A DNA stretch of 64,000 nt from Hirschia baltica ATCC 49814 (GTDB lineage Bacteria; Pseudomonadota; Alphaproteobacteria; Caulobacterales; Hyphomonadaceae), in NCBI RefSeq assembly GCF_000023785.1, contig NC_012982.1, positions 2,542,001 to 2,606,000 of the forward strand. Reading direction: 5' to 3'. Position 1 is the first letter of the stretch, and each line of letters begins with the position of its first letter. Below the pieces are notes generated by a model. That model saw nothing but the letters and a program-made list of their open reading frames with translations, did not search any database and was not told the DNA's origin. The translations under genes were made by a program, and so were the position numbers. Positions 36,438 through 46,353 of this stretch are shown here, one piece after another.

Positions 36438-37886
36438 CTAAAACTGGAAATACACAAAGGGTGCAGCTTGCAGCGGGAAGAATGCCAATGCACAGCCCAT
36501 AAAGACGCCGCACGCCCCCCAAAACAATGCCGGATGCCGCATGATTGTCGAGCGAGACAGTTTAGTGAAACCGCTCTTGCCCAAAATGCCATCCAGAATA
36601 ACAGCCAATGGTGCAAGCCAGACAATCCATTCAAGTGACTTCACCGCCTCAGAGCTATCACGTAGCCCAGTAAACGCTGCCCAAACCTGCAAAACATCGC
36701 CCATATTCTCAGCGCGGAATGGTGCCCACACCATAATGACAAACACCTGCGTCAAAACCAATCCGATTGCAGCACCTAGCACGCCGCCAATCAAATACTT
36801 CTTATTCCCAAGCAACAAACGGTGCACAGCAAGGGCCGCTCCATGCAACGCGCCCCAAATCACAAATGTCCAAGCCGCGCCGTGCCATAATCCGCCCAGC
36901 AACATTGTCGCAAACAGATTGACATATGTGCGCAGTTTACCCGCCCTATTCCCGCCAAGCGAGATGTAAAGATAATCACGCAACCAGCTAGATAGGGATA
37001 TGTGCCAACGTCGCCAGAAGTCTGCAATCGATGTTGATAAATATGGAAAGTCAAAGTTACGCGGAATGAAAAATCCAAACCAACGCGCCACCCCAATCGC
37101 CATCATCGAATAGCCAGCAAAATCAAAATAAATCTGCGCGCCAAATGCGAAAGTCGCGCCTACTAGCGATAAATTGGTCCAGTTGGACACATCTGAATCG
37201 CCCGCCACCATCGGATTACCAAACACAGGGTCGACAAACGGTGCGATATTATCAGCAAAGCCGGCCTTATATACCCATCCAATCGCGAAGAAACGCAGAC
37301 CTGACAGCATAATCTCGCTAGATAATTTGCGATCTTTTTCCATCTGCGGAAAGAATCCAGCCGCACGTACAATAGGACCAGCCACTAGCTGCGGGAAGAA
37401 AGCAATATATAGTGCAACGCGTCGTATCCGGGTTTCAACGGCTAACTCTTCACGCCGCACATCGACAATAAAACTAATCGCCTGAAAAATATAAAAGCTC
37501 ACCCCTACTGGCAGAATAATCTTCAACGTCGAAGGGTTCGCATTCACCCCAACCAAATTGAGCAGATCAATAAAGCTATCAGCAAAGAAATTGAAATATT
37601 TGAAAACGCCAAGGATCAGCAAATTGGCGGTAACACCCAACATTGTCGCCCTATTGCGCTGTTTCTCGTCCAGCGATTTGTCACCCGCATACAGACCAGC
37701 GCCCCACGCTATGGCAATGACGACACCAATAAGCGCCAGAAAGCGGACATCCCACCATCCATAGAAAATCGCGCTCGCACCCAGCAACACCATAAGGCGT
37801 GCTTCTTTGAACTTTGCTGGCAGCAACCAATGCGCGGCAAAAACAAGTGTCAGAAATATTGGAAAAATTGCGTCTGTAAAAATCAT
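36438..37886 (-). CDS. MBOAT-family membrane O-acyltransferase (AlgI-like)
   Basis: A 482-residue polytopic protein with about eleven membrane segments. The signature FWRRWHISLSSWLRDYLYISLGGNR and the catalytic-His segment GGLWHGAAWTFVIWGALHG identify the AlgI/DltB branch. These proteins move acyl (usually acetyl) groups across the membrane to modify exopolysaccharides or cell-wall polymers. The start overlaps the stop of the SGNH-like gene by ATGA, so the two are one unit, like the AlgI-AlgJ/X or DltB-DltD pairs. The modified polymer is unknown. Confidence 0.92.
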   Translation of the reverse strand: MIFTDAIFPIFLTLVFAAHWLLPAKFKEARLMVLLGASAIFYGWWDVRFLALIGVVIAIAWGAGLYAGDKSLDEKQRNRATMLGVTANLLILGVFKYFNFFADSFIDLLNLVGVNANPSTLKIILPVGVSFYIFQAISFIVDVRREELAVETRIRRVALYIAFFPQLVAGPIVRAAGFFPQMEKDRKLSSEIMLSGLRFFAIGWVYKAGFADNIAPFVDPVFGNPMVAGDSDVSNWTNLSLVGATFAFGAQIYFDFAGYSMMAIGVARWFGFFIPRNFDFPYLSTSIADFWRRWHISLSSWLRDYLYISLGGNRAGKLRTYVNLFATMLLGGLWHGAAWTFVIWGALHGAALAVHRLLLGNKKYLIGGVLGAAIGLVLTQVFVIMVWAPFRAENMGDVLQVWAAFTGLRDSSEAVKSLEWIVWLAPLAVILDGILGKSGFTKLSRSTIMRHPALFWGACGVFMGCALAFFPLQAAPFVYFQF

Positions 37887-38953
37887 TTCAGCGCTCCAGT
37901 CTCATCTATCTTGTCTGCAAGCCAGCTTGTATAGATCTGCGCGCCGTCAGCCAATAAATGCTCAGGGTCAAACCATATTTGAGACTTTAGTTGATCAAGC
38001 AATATTGGGTCATTGGCCGGAATACAATTGAACTTAACCAACTCACCCGCACACACATTCTGAGTATAAGCGCGAATGCCAGCATCCACTGTTGGCGGCG
38101 CATAATAACTTATTCTACGCACACCAGCATCTTTTAAATGCCCTCGCTGCATTGCTCTAAAGCTCATCGCCCAATGCGGACCATTTGTTGCTTCCGTCGG
38201 CAAAACCTCATCTAGCGCTTCAACAATTTCATCGAGTGTCTGTTCTTGGCGTGGTTTAGTCTGTGGATCATATGCGGGCTTTTTTTCAACATCAGAGAAA
38301 CGTTCGCCACTTGAAAGCAAACCGACATTTAGTGAATTTAGTGTGAGATGAATACCGCCAAAGACAATGTCCTTAATACATCCAATTGTGCCATAACATG
38401 CACCGCCGACAATGCCTAAACCCGCCCATTCAGCAGCCTCGCGGTCAAACTGATCAATGGCGCGATCTGAAAATTTCGCGACCTTAAATACATAGGCCGA
38501 CAATTCATCAAATTCCTGCACCACGCTCAAAAACACCACATCAGGTGCCCTCGGTGCGCGTTTTAAGTATTCAAGCAAAGCTTTGTTGCGTTCTTGCAGC
38601 GAAGATCCTTCAAGAGACAGATTGATCGCACGATGTGGATATCCTTTTTCGCGCAGTAATTGGGTCAAACGCTCATCATCAATCGCATTTCGAGAAAGGC
38701 TCGCTCCCAAGAACAAAGCGATTGGCGCGTCATCCGCCGCAGTCACTTCAATACTATTGGCTGTAAAATGATCAAAATCGGTTGTACGTTGAAAGTCAAA
38801 AAGACGTGCCGCCCCAGCAATACATATTGCACTCACAATCAGCCCGCCGGTAAAACTAGCAATTGGCAAAAAAGCATTGCTCTTGCGCGGCGCTCTCATA
38901 AGCACGGCAACACCCAATGCCAGAATACCAATAAGAAACAGAATAACTGGCAT
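37883..38953 (-). CDS. Membrane-anchored SGNH-like acyltransferase partner (AlgJ/DltD-like)
   Basis: A 356-residue protein whose N terminus has two hydrophobic segments (about 2-16 and 27-48), followed by an extracytoplasmic domain. FLGASLSRNAI supplies a Gly-x-Ser nucleophile motif, RAINLSLEGSS a second block, and WFDPEHLLADGAQIYT near the C terminus an Asp-x-x-His pair, so a Ser-Asp-His triad of SGNH hydrolases is plausible. The ATG at 38953 has GGGGAG upstream; a GTG at 38989 is an alternative. Overlap with the MBOAT gene indicates the periplasmic partner that attaches acyl groups to a polysaccharide. Confidence 0.75.
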   Translation of the reverse strand: MPVILFLIGILALGVAVLMRAPRKSNAFLPIASFTGGLIVSAICIAGAARLFDFQRTTDFDHFTANSIEVTAADDAPIALFLGASLSRNAIDDERLTQLLREKGYPHRAINLSLEGSSLQERNKALLEYLKRAPRAPDVVFLSVVQEFDELSAYVFKVAKFSDRAIDQFDREAAEWAGLGIVGGACYGTIGCIKDIVFGGIHLTLNSLNVGLLSSGERFSDVEKKPAYDPQTKPRQEQTLDEIVEALDEVLPTEATNGPHWAMSFRAMQRGHLKDAGVRRISYYAPPTVDAGIRAYTQNVCAGELVKFNCIPANDPILLDQLKSQIWFDPEHLLADGAQIYTSWLADKIDETGALK

Positions 38954-39084
38954 TTTAGAAGAAGCTCCCCTTGCCCCGGTTTCGTTCACATTTAAACGAA
39001 AAAGAAAATCTCTAAATTAAAACAACTCATTACAAATAGCAGACATGCAAATAGCTAACCAAAGTCAATATATAGCCTGAATTA

Positions 39085-40239
39085 TCACACCATTGTGTTG
39101 AGCATTTTCTTCATAATGCCAATTCCTGTTTCCAACTCCGAAACAGCGACAAATTCATCTGGCTGATGCGCTTGTTCAATCGAGCCCGGTCCACATACGA
39201 TAGTGGACAAGCCAGCGTTCTGAAATTGCCCTGCTTCTGCGCAATAGCCCACCAATCGCGTTTGGTTATCTCCGGTCAAAGATCGTGCCAACAATTCAGC
39301 CGGACCATCTTCTTCAGTCCCTAGCGGTGGCGCGTCCGATAATTTCACAACCTCAACGCCACAAGATGGATGGAAAGCCTTCAATCGCGCATCCACTTCT
39401 TCAACTTTTTCATAAAATGGAATTAAAGTTTGCGCCGCATCCACGCCAGGGGGCGATCTTAAATCAAACAAAAAGCGACATTCTCTCGCAATAATATTGG
39501 CAGCTGTGCCGCCTTCAACAACACCAATGGTCAATGTTGCATGAGGTGGCTCAAATAAACTTTCGCTTGGTGCTGTTTCCTTCAACCATTTCGCAGTATC
39601 ACGCAGCACACCCATAATTTCCAGCGCTTCATGAATGGCAGATGCGCCTAAATGCGGCAGGCTTGAATGCATCTCCATACCCGTCACAACAACTTCGTGA
39701 TTGCATATGCCCTTATGACCTGTCACCACGCCCCAAAGCGTTGGCTCTCCCACCCAACAGATTGATGGTTTTGATTCCAGACTAACAAGCTCATCAATCA
39801 TGCTGAGCACACCAGCACAGCCAATCTCTTCATCATAAGAGATAGCAATGTAGAAAGGTTTCTTTAAATCCGCCGCCGCCATTTCTGGTGCGAACGCAAG
39901 TGCAAGCGCCAGAAAGCCTTTCATATCGCAAGACCCACGGCCAAATAATTTGCCGTCTTTTTCTGTTAGTTCAAACGGCGGTGTCGACCAAGGTTGACCA
40001 TCCACAGGCACAACATCCGAATGACCCGATAATACAATCCCACCAGCAACATTAGGCCCAATACGCGCCCACAAATTGGCTTTATTGCCTTCTTCATTGT
40101 GCAGGATATTGATTTGCGAAGCGAAAGGTTCAAGATAAGCTCTAACCCATTCAATTAATTCCAAATTGGAATCACGCGAAGTCGTATCAAATCCAACAAG
40201 TCTAGTGAGAATATCTTTAGCTGTTTGCAAATCACTCAT
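39085..40239 (-). CDS. argE: Acetylornithine deacetylase (M20 family)
   Basis: ArgE releases ornithine from N-acetylornithine. The 384-residue di-zinc hydrolase has LSGHSDVVPVDGQPW with the first ligand His, GRGSCDMKGF with the bridging Asp, SYDEEIGCAG with the catalytic Glu pair, GEPT with a further ligand, and GPGSIEQAHQPDEFV with the C-terminal His. This order matches the proteobacterial ArgE type. M20 enzymes also include succinyl-DAP desuccinylases, but the SCDMKGF and CGPGSIEQAHQ motifs favour ArgE. ATG start. It is transcribed toward the SGNH/MBOAT pair with a 131-base gap. Confidence 0.9.
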   Translation of the reverse strand: MSDLQTAKDILTRLVGFDTTSRDSNLELIEWVRAYLEPFASQINILHNEEGNKANLWARIGPNVAGGIVLSGHSDVVPVDGQPWSTPPFELTEKDGKLFGRGSCDMKGFLALALAFAPEMAAADLKKPFYIAISYDEEIGCAGVLSMIDELVSLESKPSICWVGEPTLWGVVTGHKGICNHEVVVTGMEMHSSLPHLGASAIHEALEIMGVLRDTAKWLKETAPSESLFEPPHATLTIGVVEGGTAANIIARECRFLFDLRSPPGVDAAQTLIPFYEKVEEVDARLKAFHPSCGVEVVKLSDAPPLGTEEDGPAELLARSLTGDNQTRLVGYCAEAGQFQNAGLSTIVCGPGSIEQAHQPDEFVAVSELETGIGIMKKMLNTMV

Positions 40240-40380
40240 TTGTGACGACCTCGTCTAAATATCCATATTGCGAAATACACTGCACCGAACCAAATGAAGG
40301 TCTAGTTACTTTTCAAATCTATTTTCAGTTTACAGTCATTGAAGCAAATACGACCAGCTTAAAATTACAGGATGCCATAG

Positions 40381-41013
40381 ATGATAAATCTATACACGTG
40401 GAACACTCCAAACGGCCAGAAAATTTCGATTATGCTTGAAGAAACCGGTTTGGATTACATAGCTCACCCTATCAATATAGGTAAGGAAGAACAATTCGAT
40501 CCTGAATTCCTAAAAATCTCCCCCAACAATAAAATTCCTGCCATCACCGACACTGACACCCCCAATGGCCCAATCAACATATTTGAAAGCGGAGCGATTC
40601 TAATCTATCTGGCAGAAAAGACTGGAAAATTTCTGCCCACCTCCCCCATTGAAAGATCCCTCACGCTTCAATGGCTAATGTGGCAAATTGGTGGATATGG
40701 CCCCATGACGGGTCAATTTTATCACTTCAAAAACTTAGCTGAAAAACCAGAATTTAGTGACTATGCTTTTAGGCGTTTTAAAAATGAAGTGCATCGCCTT
40801 CATCTTGTTTTAGATAAACAATTAGAGAATAAAAACTATGTCACGGGCGAATATTCTATCGCTGATATGGCACTCTATCCATGGGTAAAAGCAGGCTTCA
40901 ACCTTGCTGAAGATGATACATCATCCCTCCCAAACATATTGCGCTGGCTTGATATTATCGGGCAACGCGCAGCTGTTGGTCGCGGTATGAGTGTTCCCTT
41001 ATTGGATCAATAA
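40381..41013 (+). CDS. Glutathione S-transferase family protein (YfcG-like)
   Basis: A 210-residue GST. The thioredoxin-like N-terminal domain begins INLYTWNTPNGQKISIMLEE, in which the Thr/Asn after Trp replaces the Tyr/Ser of classical GSTs as in YfcG/Ure2-like (Nu-class) proteins. PNNKIPAITD has the cis-Pro, and FESGAILIYLAEKTGKFLP binds the glutathione gamma-Glu. The C-terminal helical domain has the YSIADMALYPWV N-capping motif. YfcG-type enzymes reduce disulphides using GSH. It converges on the FzlA-like gene, with eight bases between stops. Confidence 0.87.
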   Translation: MINLYTWNTPNGQKISIMLEETGLDYIAHPINIGKEEQFDPEFLKISPNNKIPAITDTDTPNGPINIFESGAILIYLAEKTGKFLPTSPIERSLTLQWLMWQIGGYGPMTGQFYHFKNLAEKPEFSDYAFRRFKNEVHRLHLVLDKQLENKNYVTGEYSIADMALYPWVKAGFNLAEDDTSSLPNILRWLDIIGQRAAVGRGMSVPLLDQ

Positions 41014-41021
41014 TCCTAGGT

Positions 41022-41699
41022 CTAAAAATCCAACTCTGCATAATGTGGAGCTGGCAGCACACCCTCCAAACTATCTTTGAGTATTTCTCTAAAACTAGCT
41101 CGACTTTTCATACGAAGATACCAGCTGCTCGTATTTTCAAATCGGTTCCAAACAACATCCCCAAAATAATCCAAACAAGACAAATGCGCAGCTACGCTTA
41201 CATCAGCGAGCGTATAATCATCCCCCGCCAAATAAGGACGAACAGCCGTTATCGCTTCAATATGTTTAAGGTATCCATCCAGCGCTTTTGCGCCTTCGCG
41301 CAATGCGCTCGTATTTGGTCTCCCAGCGCGCAAATAACGCATCATGATACGTTCACGCAGCAATGTGGCATTTACATCATTTTCAAAGCCGCGCTCCAGC
41401 CACCCCATAACCCAACGCACTTCAGCACGATCAACGGGGTTCTTAGGCAATAAAGGATAACCCGCATAAACTTCATCAATATATTCTAAAATCGCACGCG
41501 GCTCTGAAATAATAACCCGGCCAGCAGCTGACATATCAACCAATACTGGAGCACCGCCTATAGGGTTTAGCTTCTGCGCTTCTGAATCCGCTTCAAACGG
41601 AGATGATGTTTCTAATGCAAATTCGATCTTTTTTTCTGCAAGAGCAATGCGTACACAACGTGAAAACGGATCCAATATCCAGTGATATAAAGTGCGCAT
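41022..41699 (-). CDS. fzlA: GST-like FtsZ-binding division protein FzlA
   Basis: A 225-residue GST-fold protein. LYHWILDPFSRCVRIALAEK at the N terminus, ISEPRAILEYIDEVY in the first domain, YTLADVSVAAHLSCLDYFGDV in the second and the short C-terminal tail PAPHYAELDF match FzlA, which in Caulobacter binds FtsZ and signals to FtsWI through this tail. FzlA does not bind glutathione. The ATG at 41699 is used rather than an upstream TTG. It follows a cation transporter by 15 bases in an apparent minus-strand operon. A general GST annotation is the alternative. Confidence 0.78.
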   Translation of the reverse strand: MRTLYHWILDPFSRCVRIALAEKKIEFALETSSPFEADSEAQKLNPIGGAPVLVDMSAAGRVIISEPRAILEYIDEVYAGYPLLPKNPVDRAEVRWVMGWLERGFENDVNATLLRERIMMRYLRAGRPNTSALREGAKALDGYLKHIEAITAVRPYLAGDDYTLADVSVAAHLSCLDYFGDVVWNRFENTSSWYLRMKSRASFREILKDSLEGVLPAPHYAELDF

Positions 41700-41714
41700 C
41701 AATACGGTTCCGCT

Positions 41715-42677
41715 TTATGTATCTGGAGCTATTTCTTGTCTCATCGATTTGAAAAAGTCGGTACCGTGAGGAACTGCATCTTTAGGATCTGGATGGATAA
41801 GAATATCGGCTCCGGGGAATTCAGATAAGATTCGTTTTTCACACTCTACCATAATATCATGCGCTTCAGCCAGCGAACTGGTATTGGGTAAATCTAGATG
41901 GAATTGTATATGAATAATTGGTCCCGCAGAACGGGTTCTTAAATCATGCACAAACCATTCTTTACTATCACCTTGCGCCAACTCAATAATCCGCGCGCGC
42001 GCTTCATCGCTTAATTCCCGATCCATGAGCTGATTAAACGCTTCTTTGGCAACATCTAGCGCCCCAAAAGCCAACCAGATAGCAACACCAAGCCCGATAA
42101 TCGGATCAATCAACGGAATTTTCAGAAAAGAAGCGCCCGCAACCCCAATAATCACCGCAACATTTGCACCCAAATCCGCCATATAATGCGCACGGTCTCC
42201 CGCCGTCGCAATAGAGCCAGTCTTCTTTAAGGCGCGCGTTTGAAAGTAGATTAATCCCAGCGTTAAACCGATTGAAATCAGCATCACAACAATTGGAATA
42301 ACGCCCTCTTCCATCGGTCGAGGATCAAAAAAGCGATCAAAAGCTTCTCGCGCAATCAGTGCAGATGAAGCGCCGACAAGGCCTGCTTGCATTAATGCAG
42401 CAAACCCCTCAGCTTTTCCATGCCCATATCTATGATCAGCATCAGGTGGAACAGCCGCATATATTACAGCCCCCAAAGTTACCAATGACGCCGCCATATC
42501 CAACCCAGAATCTGCCAATGATGCTAACACAGACACCGAACCAGATACGAACCAAGCCCACAGTTTCAACCCAATAAGGATTGAAGCCACTGTAACTGAA
42601 ATCAAAACAGTTTGCTTTGTAATTTCCGCTGCTTCCGGCGGGTTCATTCGGCCCGCAGGCATGTGATCATGAGCCAT
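41715..42677 (-). CDS. Cation diffusion facilitator transporter (FieF-like)
   Basis: A 320-residue six-segment membrane protein. SLADSGLDMAASLVTLGAV provides the first pair of metal-site Asp residues in TM2, DHRYGHGKAEG the family loop, and DRAHYMADLGANVAVIIGV the TM5 HxxxD site; the C-terminal domain has a metal-binding ferredoxin-like fold (IIHIQFHLDLP, ILIHPDP). FieF-type proteins export Zn2+, Fe2+ or other divalent metals with proton exchange. It shares a unit with the FzlA-like gene; a shared regulation is only inferred from spacing. Confidence 0.92.
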   Translation of the reverse strand: MAHDHMPAGRMNPPEAAEITKQTVLISVTVASILIGLKLWAWFVSGSVSVLASLADSGLDMAASLVTLGAVIYAAVPPDADHRYGHGKAEGFAALMQAGLVGASSALIAREAFDRFFDPRPMEEGVIPIVVMLISIGLTLGLIYFQTRALKKTGSIATAGDRAHYMADLGANVAVIIGVAGASFLKIPLIDPIIGLGVAIWLAFGALDVAKEAFNQLMDRELSDEARARIIELAQGDSKEWFVHDLRTRSAGPIIHIQFHLDLPNTSSLAEAHDIMVECEKRILSEFPGADILIHPDPKDAVPHGTDFFKSMRQEIAPDT

Positions 42678-42722
42678 TATATCTATGGTTGCCTGCTAAA
42701 GTGGATCAGTTAACCGCACAGT

Positions 42723-43256
42723 TTATGAGCGTTGAACTGTCGGCCCTATGTTTTTGACAACATCACGGGCATCAAATGCACGAAGCTCGTCTTTTGGCTT
42801 TTTCCCTGAATGCATAACAATCTCGGAAGATGCCTCATATTTCGTGATTTGGTTGTAATCATATGACCCACGGCTCCAGAATGGATCATACATTCCATAC
42901 CAGCCGCTACGCGGGTGAAAATAAGAATATCCAAATCCATAACGAGAATAATGTCCACCAAAGGGACTAGACTGCATACGACTTTTTGTTTCCGTCTCGC
43001 GCTCAACAACAACGAAATAATCAAATCCGTTTTCTAATGTTAGCTCAGCAGCGCGAAGCAATAGAAATGTTTCCACTTCATCGCGCGGCGTTGTGGAATT
43101 ACCTTTGAATGACACATAAAAACGATTAGATTCAATAATTTGGTCTGAATAACCTCTTCCATTATAGGAAGTTGCTTGTTTGTAAGCAGGCTGAGTGGCA
43201 CAAGCGCTGATAGCCAGAGCTGACACTGTAACTAGAGCAAATAAAGACTGGCGCAT
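42723..43256 (-). CDS. CC0125/CC1285-type lipoprotein
   Basis: A 177-residue outer-membrane-type lipoprotein. The signal peptide ends in a lipobox, LAISAC, with Cys at 19. The mature part starts with a Gly/Tyr segment, then RFYVSFKGNSTTPRDEVETFLLLRAAELTLENGFDYF in separate blocks, the region shared with Caulobacter CC0125/CC1285 proteins. A Tyr/Gly/Ser-rich middle (SRYGFGYSYFHPRSGWYGMY) follows, and the C terminus is basic. Function unknown. It is transcribed toward the cation transporter with a 45-base gap. Confidence 0.8.
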   Translation of the reverse strand: MRQSLFALVTVSALAISACATQPAYKQATSYNGRGYSDQIIESNRFYVSFKGNSTTPRDEVETFLLLRAAELTLENGFDYFVVVERETETKSRMQSSPFGGHYSRYGFGYSYFHPRSGWYGMYDPFWSRGSYDYNQITKYEASSEIVMHSGKKPKDELRAFDARDVVKNIGPTVQRS

Positions 43257-43394
43257 GATGTATTCCTTCGTTTATTGAAGCGCAGCAAGTGCACACACTT
43301 CCATAGTTGAGCTGACTATAGCAGACCATACAGCTACAAGTCACCATTATTAACACATTGAGCGTTCACAGTTTTATTACCTGTGCGTCATTCT

Positions 43395-44894
43395 CTAGCG
43401 GCTACGCCCGCCAAACACGCCGCGCAATACATATTTGGTTAGCTCTCTAGCAGCCGTCCTCATCATAGATTTGGTCGCTGCTTCAGTCGCTGTTTGACGC
43501 CGCGATGTTGGTTTGCGTTTCTTTGCCTTGGCCGCTTGTTCCTTTGCTTTGGCTTCAGCTTCAAGCAATTCAGCCTCTTCTTTTGCTGCTTTTGCCTCGC
43601 GCTCACTTAGCAATTCATACGCACTTTCGCGGTCGACAGCGTCATCATATTTCCCAAAGACGGGACTATTCTCGATCACTATTTTGCGTTCAGCATCCGT
43701 CACCGGCCCCATGCGCGATGAAGGCGGACGGATCAATGTACGTTGAACAATAGAAGGTGCAGCTTTCAAATCCAGAGTAGACACAAGCGCCTCACCCACT
43801 CCTAGTTCAGTGATAGCTGTTTCAGTATCAATATCGGGGTTTTCACGGAAACTCTGCGCTGCCGCTTTTATCGCTTTGCGCTCAGACGGTGTATAAGCGC
43901 GCAGAGCATGTTGAACCCGCGCGCCCAATTGCGCCAGCACACTGTCAGGCAAGTCGCGTGGATTTTGAGTTACAAAATAAACACCTACACCTTTAGATCG
44001 GATCAAACGCACCACTTGCTCGATTTTATCAATCAATGCCTTTGGCGCATCATCAAATAGCAAATGCGCTTCGTCAAAGAAGAACACCATTTTAGGCTTA
44101 TCAGGATCACCCACCTCTGGCAGTTCTTCAAACAATGCAGACAATAGCCAAAGTAGAAATGTCGAATACAATTTTGGTGAATTGATCAGTGTCGTTGCAT
44201 CCAGAATAGATACATATCCGCGCCCATCTCGCGTCGTGCGCATAAAATCTTCTAACTCAAGCGCAGGTTCACCGAAAAATTCTTCAGCGCCATCGCGTTC
44301 AAGAACAAGCAATCGACGCTGTATCGCCCCCACAGAACTTGGAGACACATTTCCATATTCTTTCTGGATCTCATCTCGCACTTCAGTGACATGGATCAAA
44401 AGTTTGCGAAGGTCTTTTAGGTCCAAAATAAGAAGATCATTATCATCAGCATATTCAAAAGCGATGATCAGCACACCTTCTTGTGTTTCGTTGAGGTCCA
44501 TGAGCCGAGCAAGCAGTTCTGGCCCCATCTCAGTCACAGTTGTACGGATTGGATGGCCTTTTTTTCCATAAAGGTCCCAAAATATGCTTGGCGTGACGCC
44601 ATATCCAAAATCGTCAAATCCAATTTTAGCAGAGCGCGCAACCAATTTATCATGTAGTTTATGTGCTGGATCACCTGCTTGAGAAAGCCCCGAAAGATCG
44701 CCCTTCACATCAGCACAGAAAACAGGAACACCTGCTGCAGAAAACCCTTCTGCCATGATCTGAAGCGTGACCGTTTTACCTGTCCCTGTCGCTCCGGCGA
44801 CCAGACCGTGCCGATTTGCACGAGAAAGTATCAATTCTTGAGACAGTTTGTTTTCTGGTCCACCGCCACCAAGGAAAATTGTATTCTCGCTCAT
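43395..44894 (-). CDS. HerA-like ATPase, DUF853 family
   Basis: A 499-residue P-loop ATPase. The ATG at 44894 is chosen because AGGA lies eight bases upstream; earlier in-frame starts are too close or lack one. [24 protein letters not shown] is followed by [19 protein letters not shown] (Walker A) and later [13 protein letters not shown] (Walker B), with [26 protein letters not shown] as the arginine-finger region. The C-terminal tail is Ala/Lys/Glu-rich coiled coil. This DUF853 type is common in bacteria, without the NurA partner of the archaeal HerA. Its DNA role is unproven. Confidence 0.85.
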   Translation of the reverse strand: MSENTIFLGGGGPENKLSQELILSRANRHGLVAGATGTGKTVTLQIMAEGFSAAGVPVFCADVKGDLSGLSQAGDPAHKLHDKLVARSAKIGFDDFGYGVTPSIFWDLYGKKGHPIRTTVTEMGPELLARLMDLNETQEGVLIIAFEYADDNDLLILDLKDLRKLLIHVTEVRDEIQKEYGNVSPSSVGAIQRRLLVLERDGAEEFFGEPALELEDFMRTTRDGRGYVSILDATTLINSPKLYSTFLLWLLSALFEELPEVGDPDKPKMVFFFDEAHLLFDDAPKALIDKIEQVVRLIRSKGVGVYFVTQNPRDLPDSVLAQLGARVQHALRAYTPSERKAIKAAAQSFRENPDIDTETAITELGVGEALVSTLDLKAAPSIVQRTLIRPPSSRMGPVTDAERKIVIENSPVFGKYDDAVDRESAYELLSEREAKAAKEEAELLEAEAKAKEQAAKAKKRKPTSRRQTATEAATKSMMRTAARELTKYVLRGVFGGRSR

Positions 44895-45093
44895 AAGCAT
44901 AATCCTAGCTCGTAAATTTGATTCGTTTCGTTCAGACAATATGACCCCAAAGCTTAAGCGACAATCACGTCAGGCCACATAAATACAGCTAGAGGCAGAC
45001 TGCAACACGAATAATCGTTTAGGAACAATTGACCCCAAGGTGAGTTTAGGGATTGTAAAAATACAAAGCACTTTGTTGAGGAAAGGTTTTACA

Positions 45094-46197
45094 ATGGGCT
45101 ATTTACCGGCTGGGATATGGGTCATCGCTTCGGGCGTCATCACATATGGGTTATATGTCGGCGCAGATATTTTTGCGCCATTTGCCTTAGCCGTTTTCCT
45201 CTGGCTGGTCATTGAAGGTTTTGCTCGCCTGATGCAGGAGCGCATTCCTAAACTTCCTAGATGGCTTGCTCAAACAAGCGCTGTGCTCATCGTGCTAGGC
45301 ATCGCCCTAACCGTGACTTTAATATTCATAGATGGGTTAAATGATTTTGCGAAAAATGCTGGCGCATATGAAGCGCGCATCAATGAAATCCTGACCGAGA
45401 TTTATGCCCGTTTCAACATCTTCACCGTCGCGCCACCTGATTTATCTCGTATGTTATTCAACGAAGAAAACACCAAATTCGTGCAGCCCATTCTAGATTC
45501 GGTTCAAGGTCTTGCCTCGTCTTTTGTCCTCATCATGATCTATATTGCGTTTCTCTTTCTTGCAGAGAAAAACTGGCCAACAAAATTAGACAATATCTTT
45601 CCAGATACCAAGACAAGATCACAAGCTAGAGAAGTCGGCCATCAAGTTCGCAAGTCGATGGAAGAATACCTTTGGGTACAGACAGTCATCTCAGGCATTA
45701 TCACTGTTATCACATACATCACCTTACTCATATTGGGTTTAGACAATGCACTCTTTTGGGCATTCATAGTCTTTTTTCTAAACTATATTCCAACAATAGG
45801 ATCCATCGTTGCAGCCTTCCTTCCTGGATTATTTGCGCTCGCTCAGCCTGAATGGCCAGCCTATATGCCAACCGACGCCACATTGAACGCGCTTATTGTT
45901 TTAGCCAGTGTGAGCATATGGCAGTTTGCGATAGGAAATTTCGTGCAGCCTCGCATGATGGGAGAATCTCTCAACCTCTCAGCTTTGGTCGTACTTGTTT
46001 CGCTTGCCATATGGGGCGCTCTGTGGGGCATCCCCGGCATGTTCCTATCCGCGCCGCTGACGGTTTTAATGATGATTTTGTTTGCTCAAATCCCGGGCGC
46101 ACATTGGTTGGCAATTCTATTATCAGCTGATGGTCATCCCGTTAAAAACAAACCAATTGCAGCAAAAGATGACAGCGAAAACGTGTCTTCTGCATAA
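45094..46197 (+). CDS. AI-2E-family permease (PerM/YdiK-like)
   Basis: A 367-residue protein with about eight membrane segments. The ATG at 45094 follows GAGGAAAGG; a GTG at 45040 would add an unlikely tail. LAEKNWPTKLDNIFP and the VWVQTVISGIITVITYITLLILGLDNALFW region, then FFLNYIPTIGSIVAAFLPG and NFVQPRMMGESLNLSALVV, are the family blocks. Members export varied small molecules, or Na+/H+; AI-2 transport is not general. It is divergent from the HerA-like gene. It has no terminator that I can see. Confidence 0.88.
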   Translation: MGYLPAGIWVIASGVITYGLYVGADIFAPFALAVFLWLVIEGFARLMQERIPKLPRWLAQTSAVLIVLGIALTVTLIFIDGLNDFAKNAGAYEARINEILTEIYARFNIFTVAPPDLSRMLFNEENTKFVQPILDSVQGLASSFVLIMIYIAFLFLAEKNWPTKLDNIFPDTKTRSQAREVGHQVRKSMEEYLWVQTVISGIITVITYITLLILGLDNALFWAFIVFFLNYIPTIGSIVAAFLPGLFALAQPEWPAYMPTDATLNALIVLASVSIWQFAIGNFVQPRMMGESLNLSALVVLVSLAIWGALWGIPGMFLSAPLTVLMMILFAQIPGAHWLAILLSADGHPVKNKPIAAKDDSENVSSA

Positions 46198-46353
46198 ATT
46201 TGCAGTTACACTACTTTCGAAATTATTGAAATAAAATAACATTCTAGGTTAAAATTTGCACGTGGGAATAAACAATCAAACGCTGCTTTTGATTGATTTA
46301 ATGTTATTTAGAGTTGAAAAAACGAACAAATTACCCCACAATATTCACATCAC

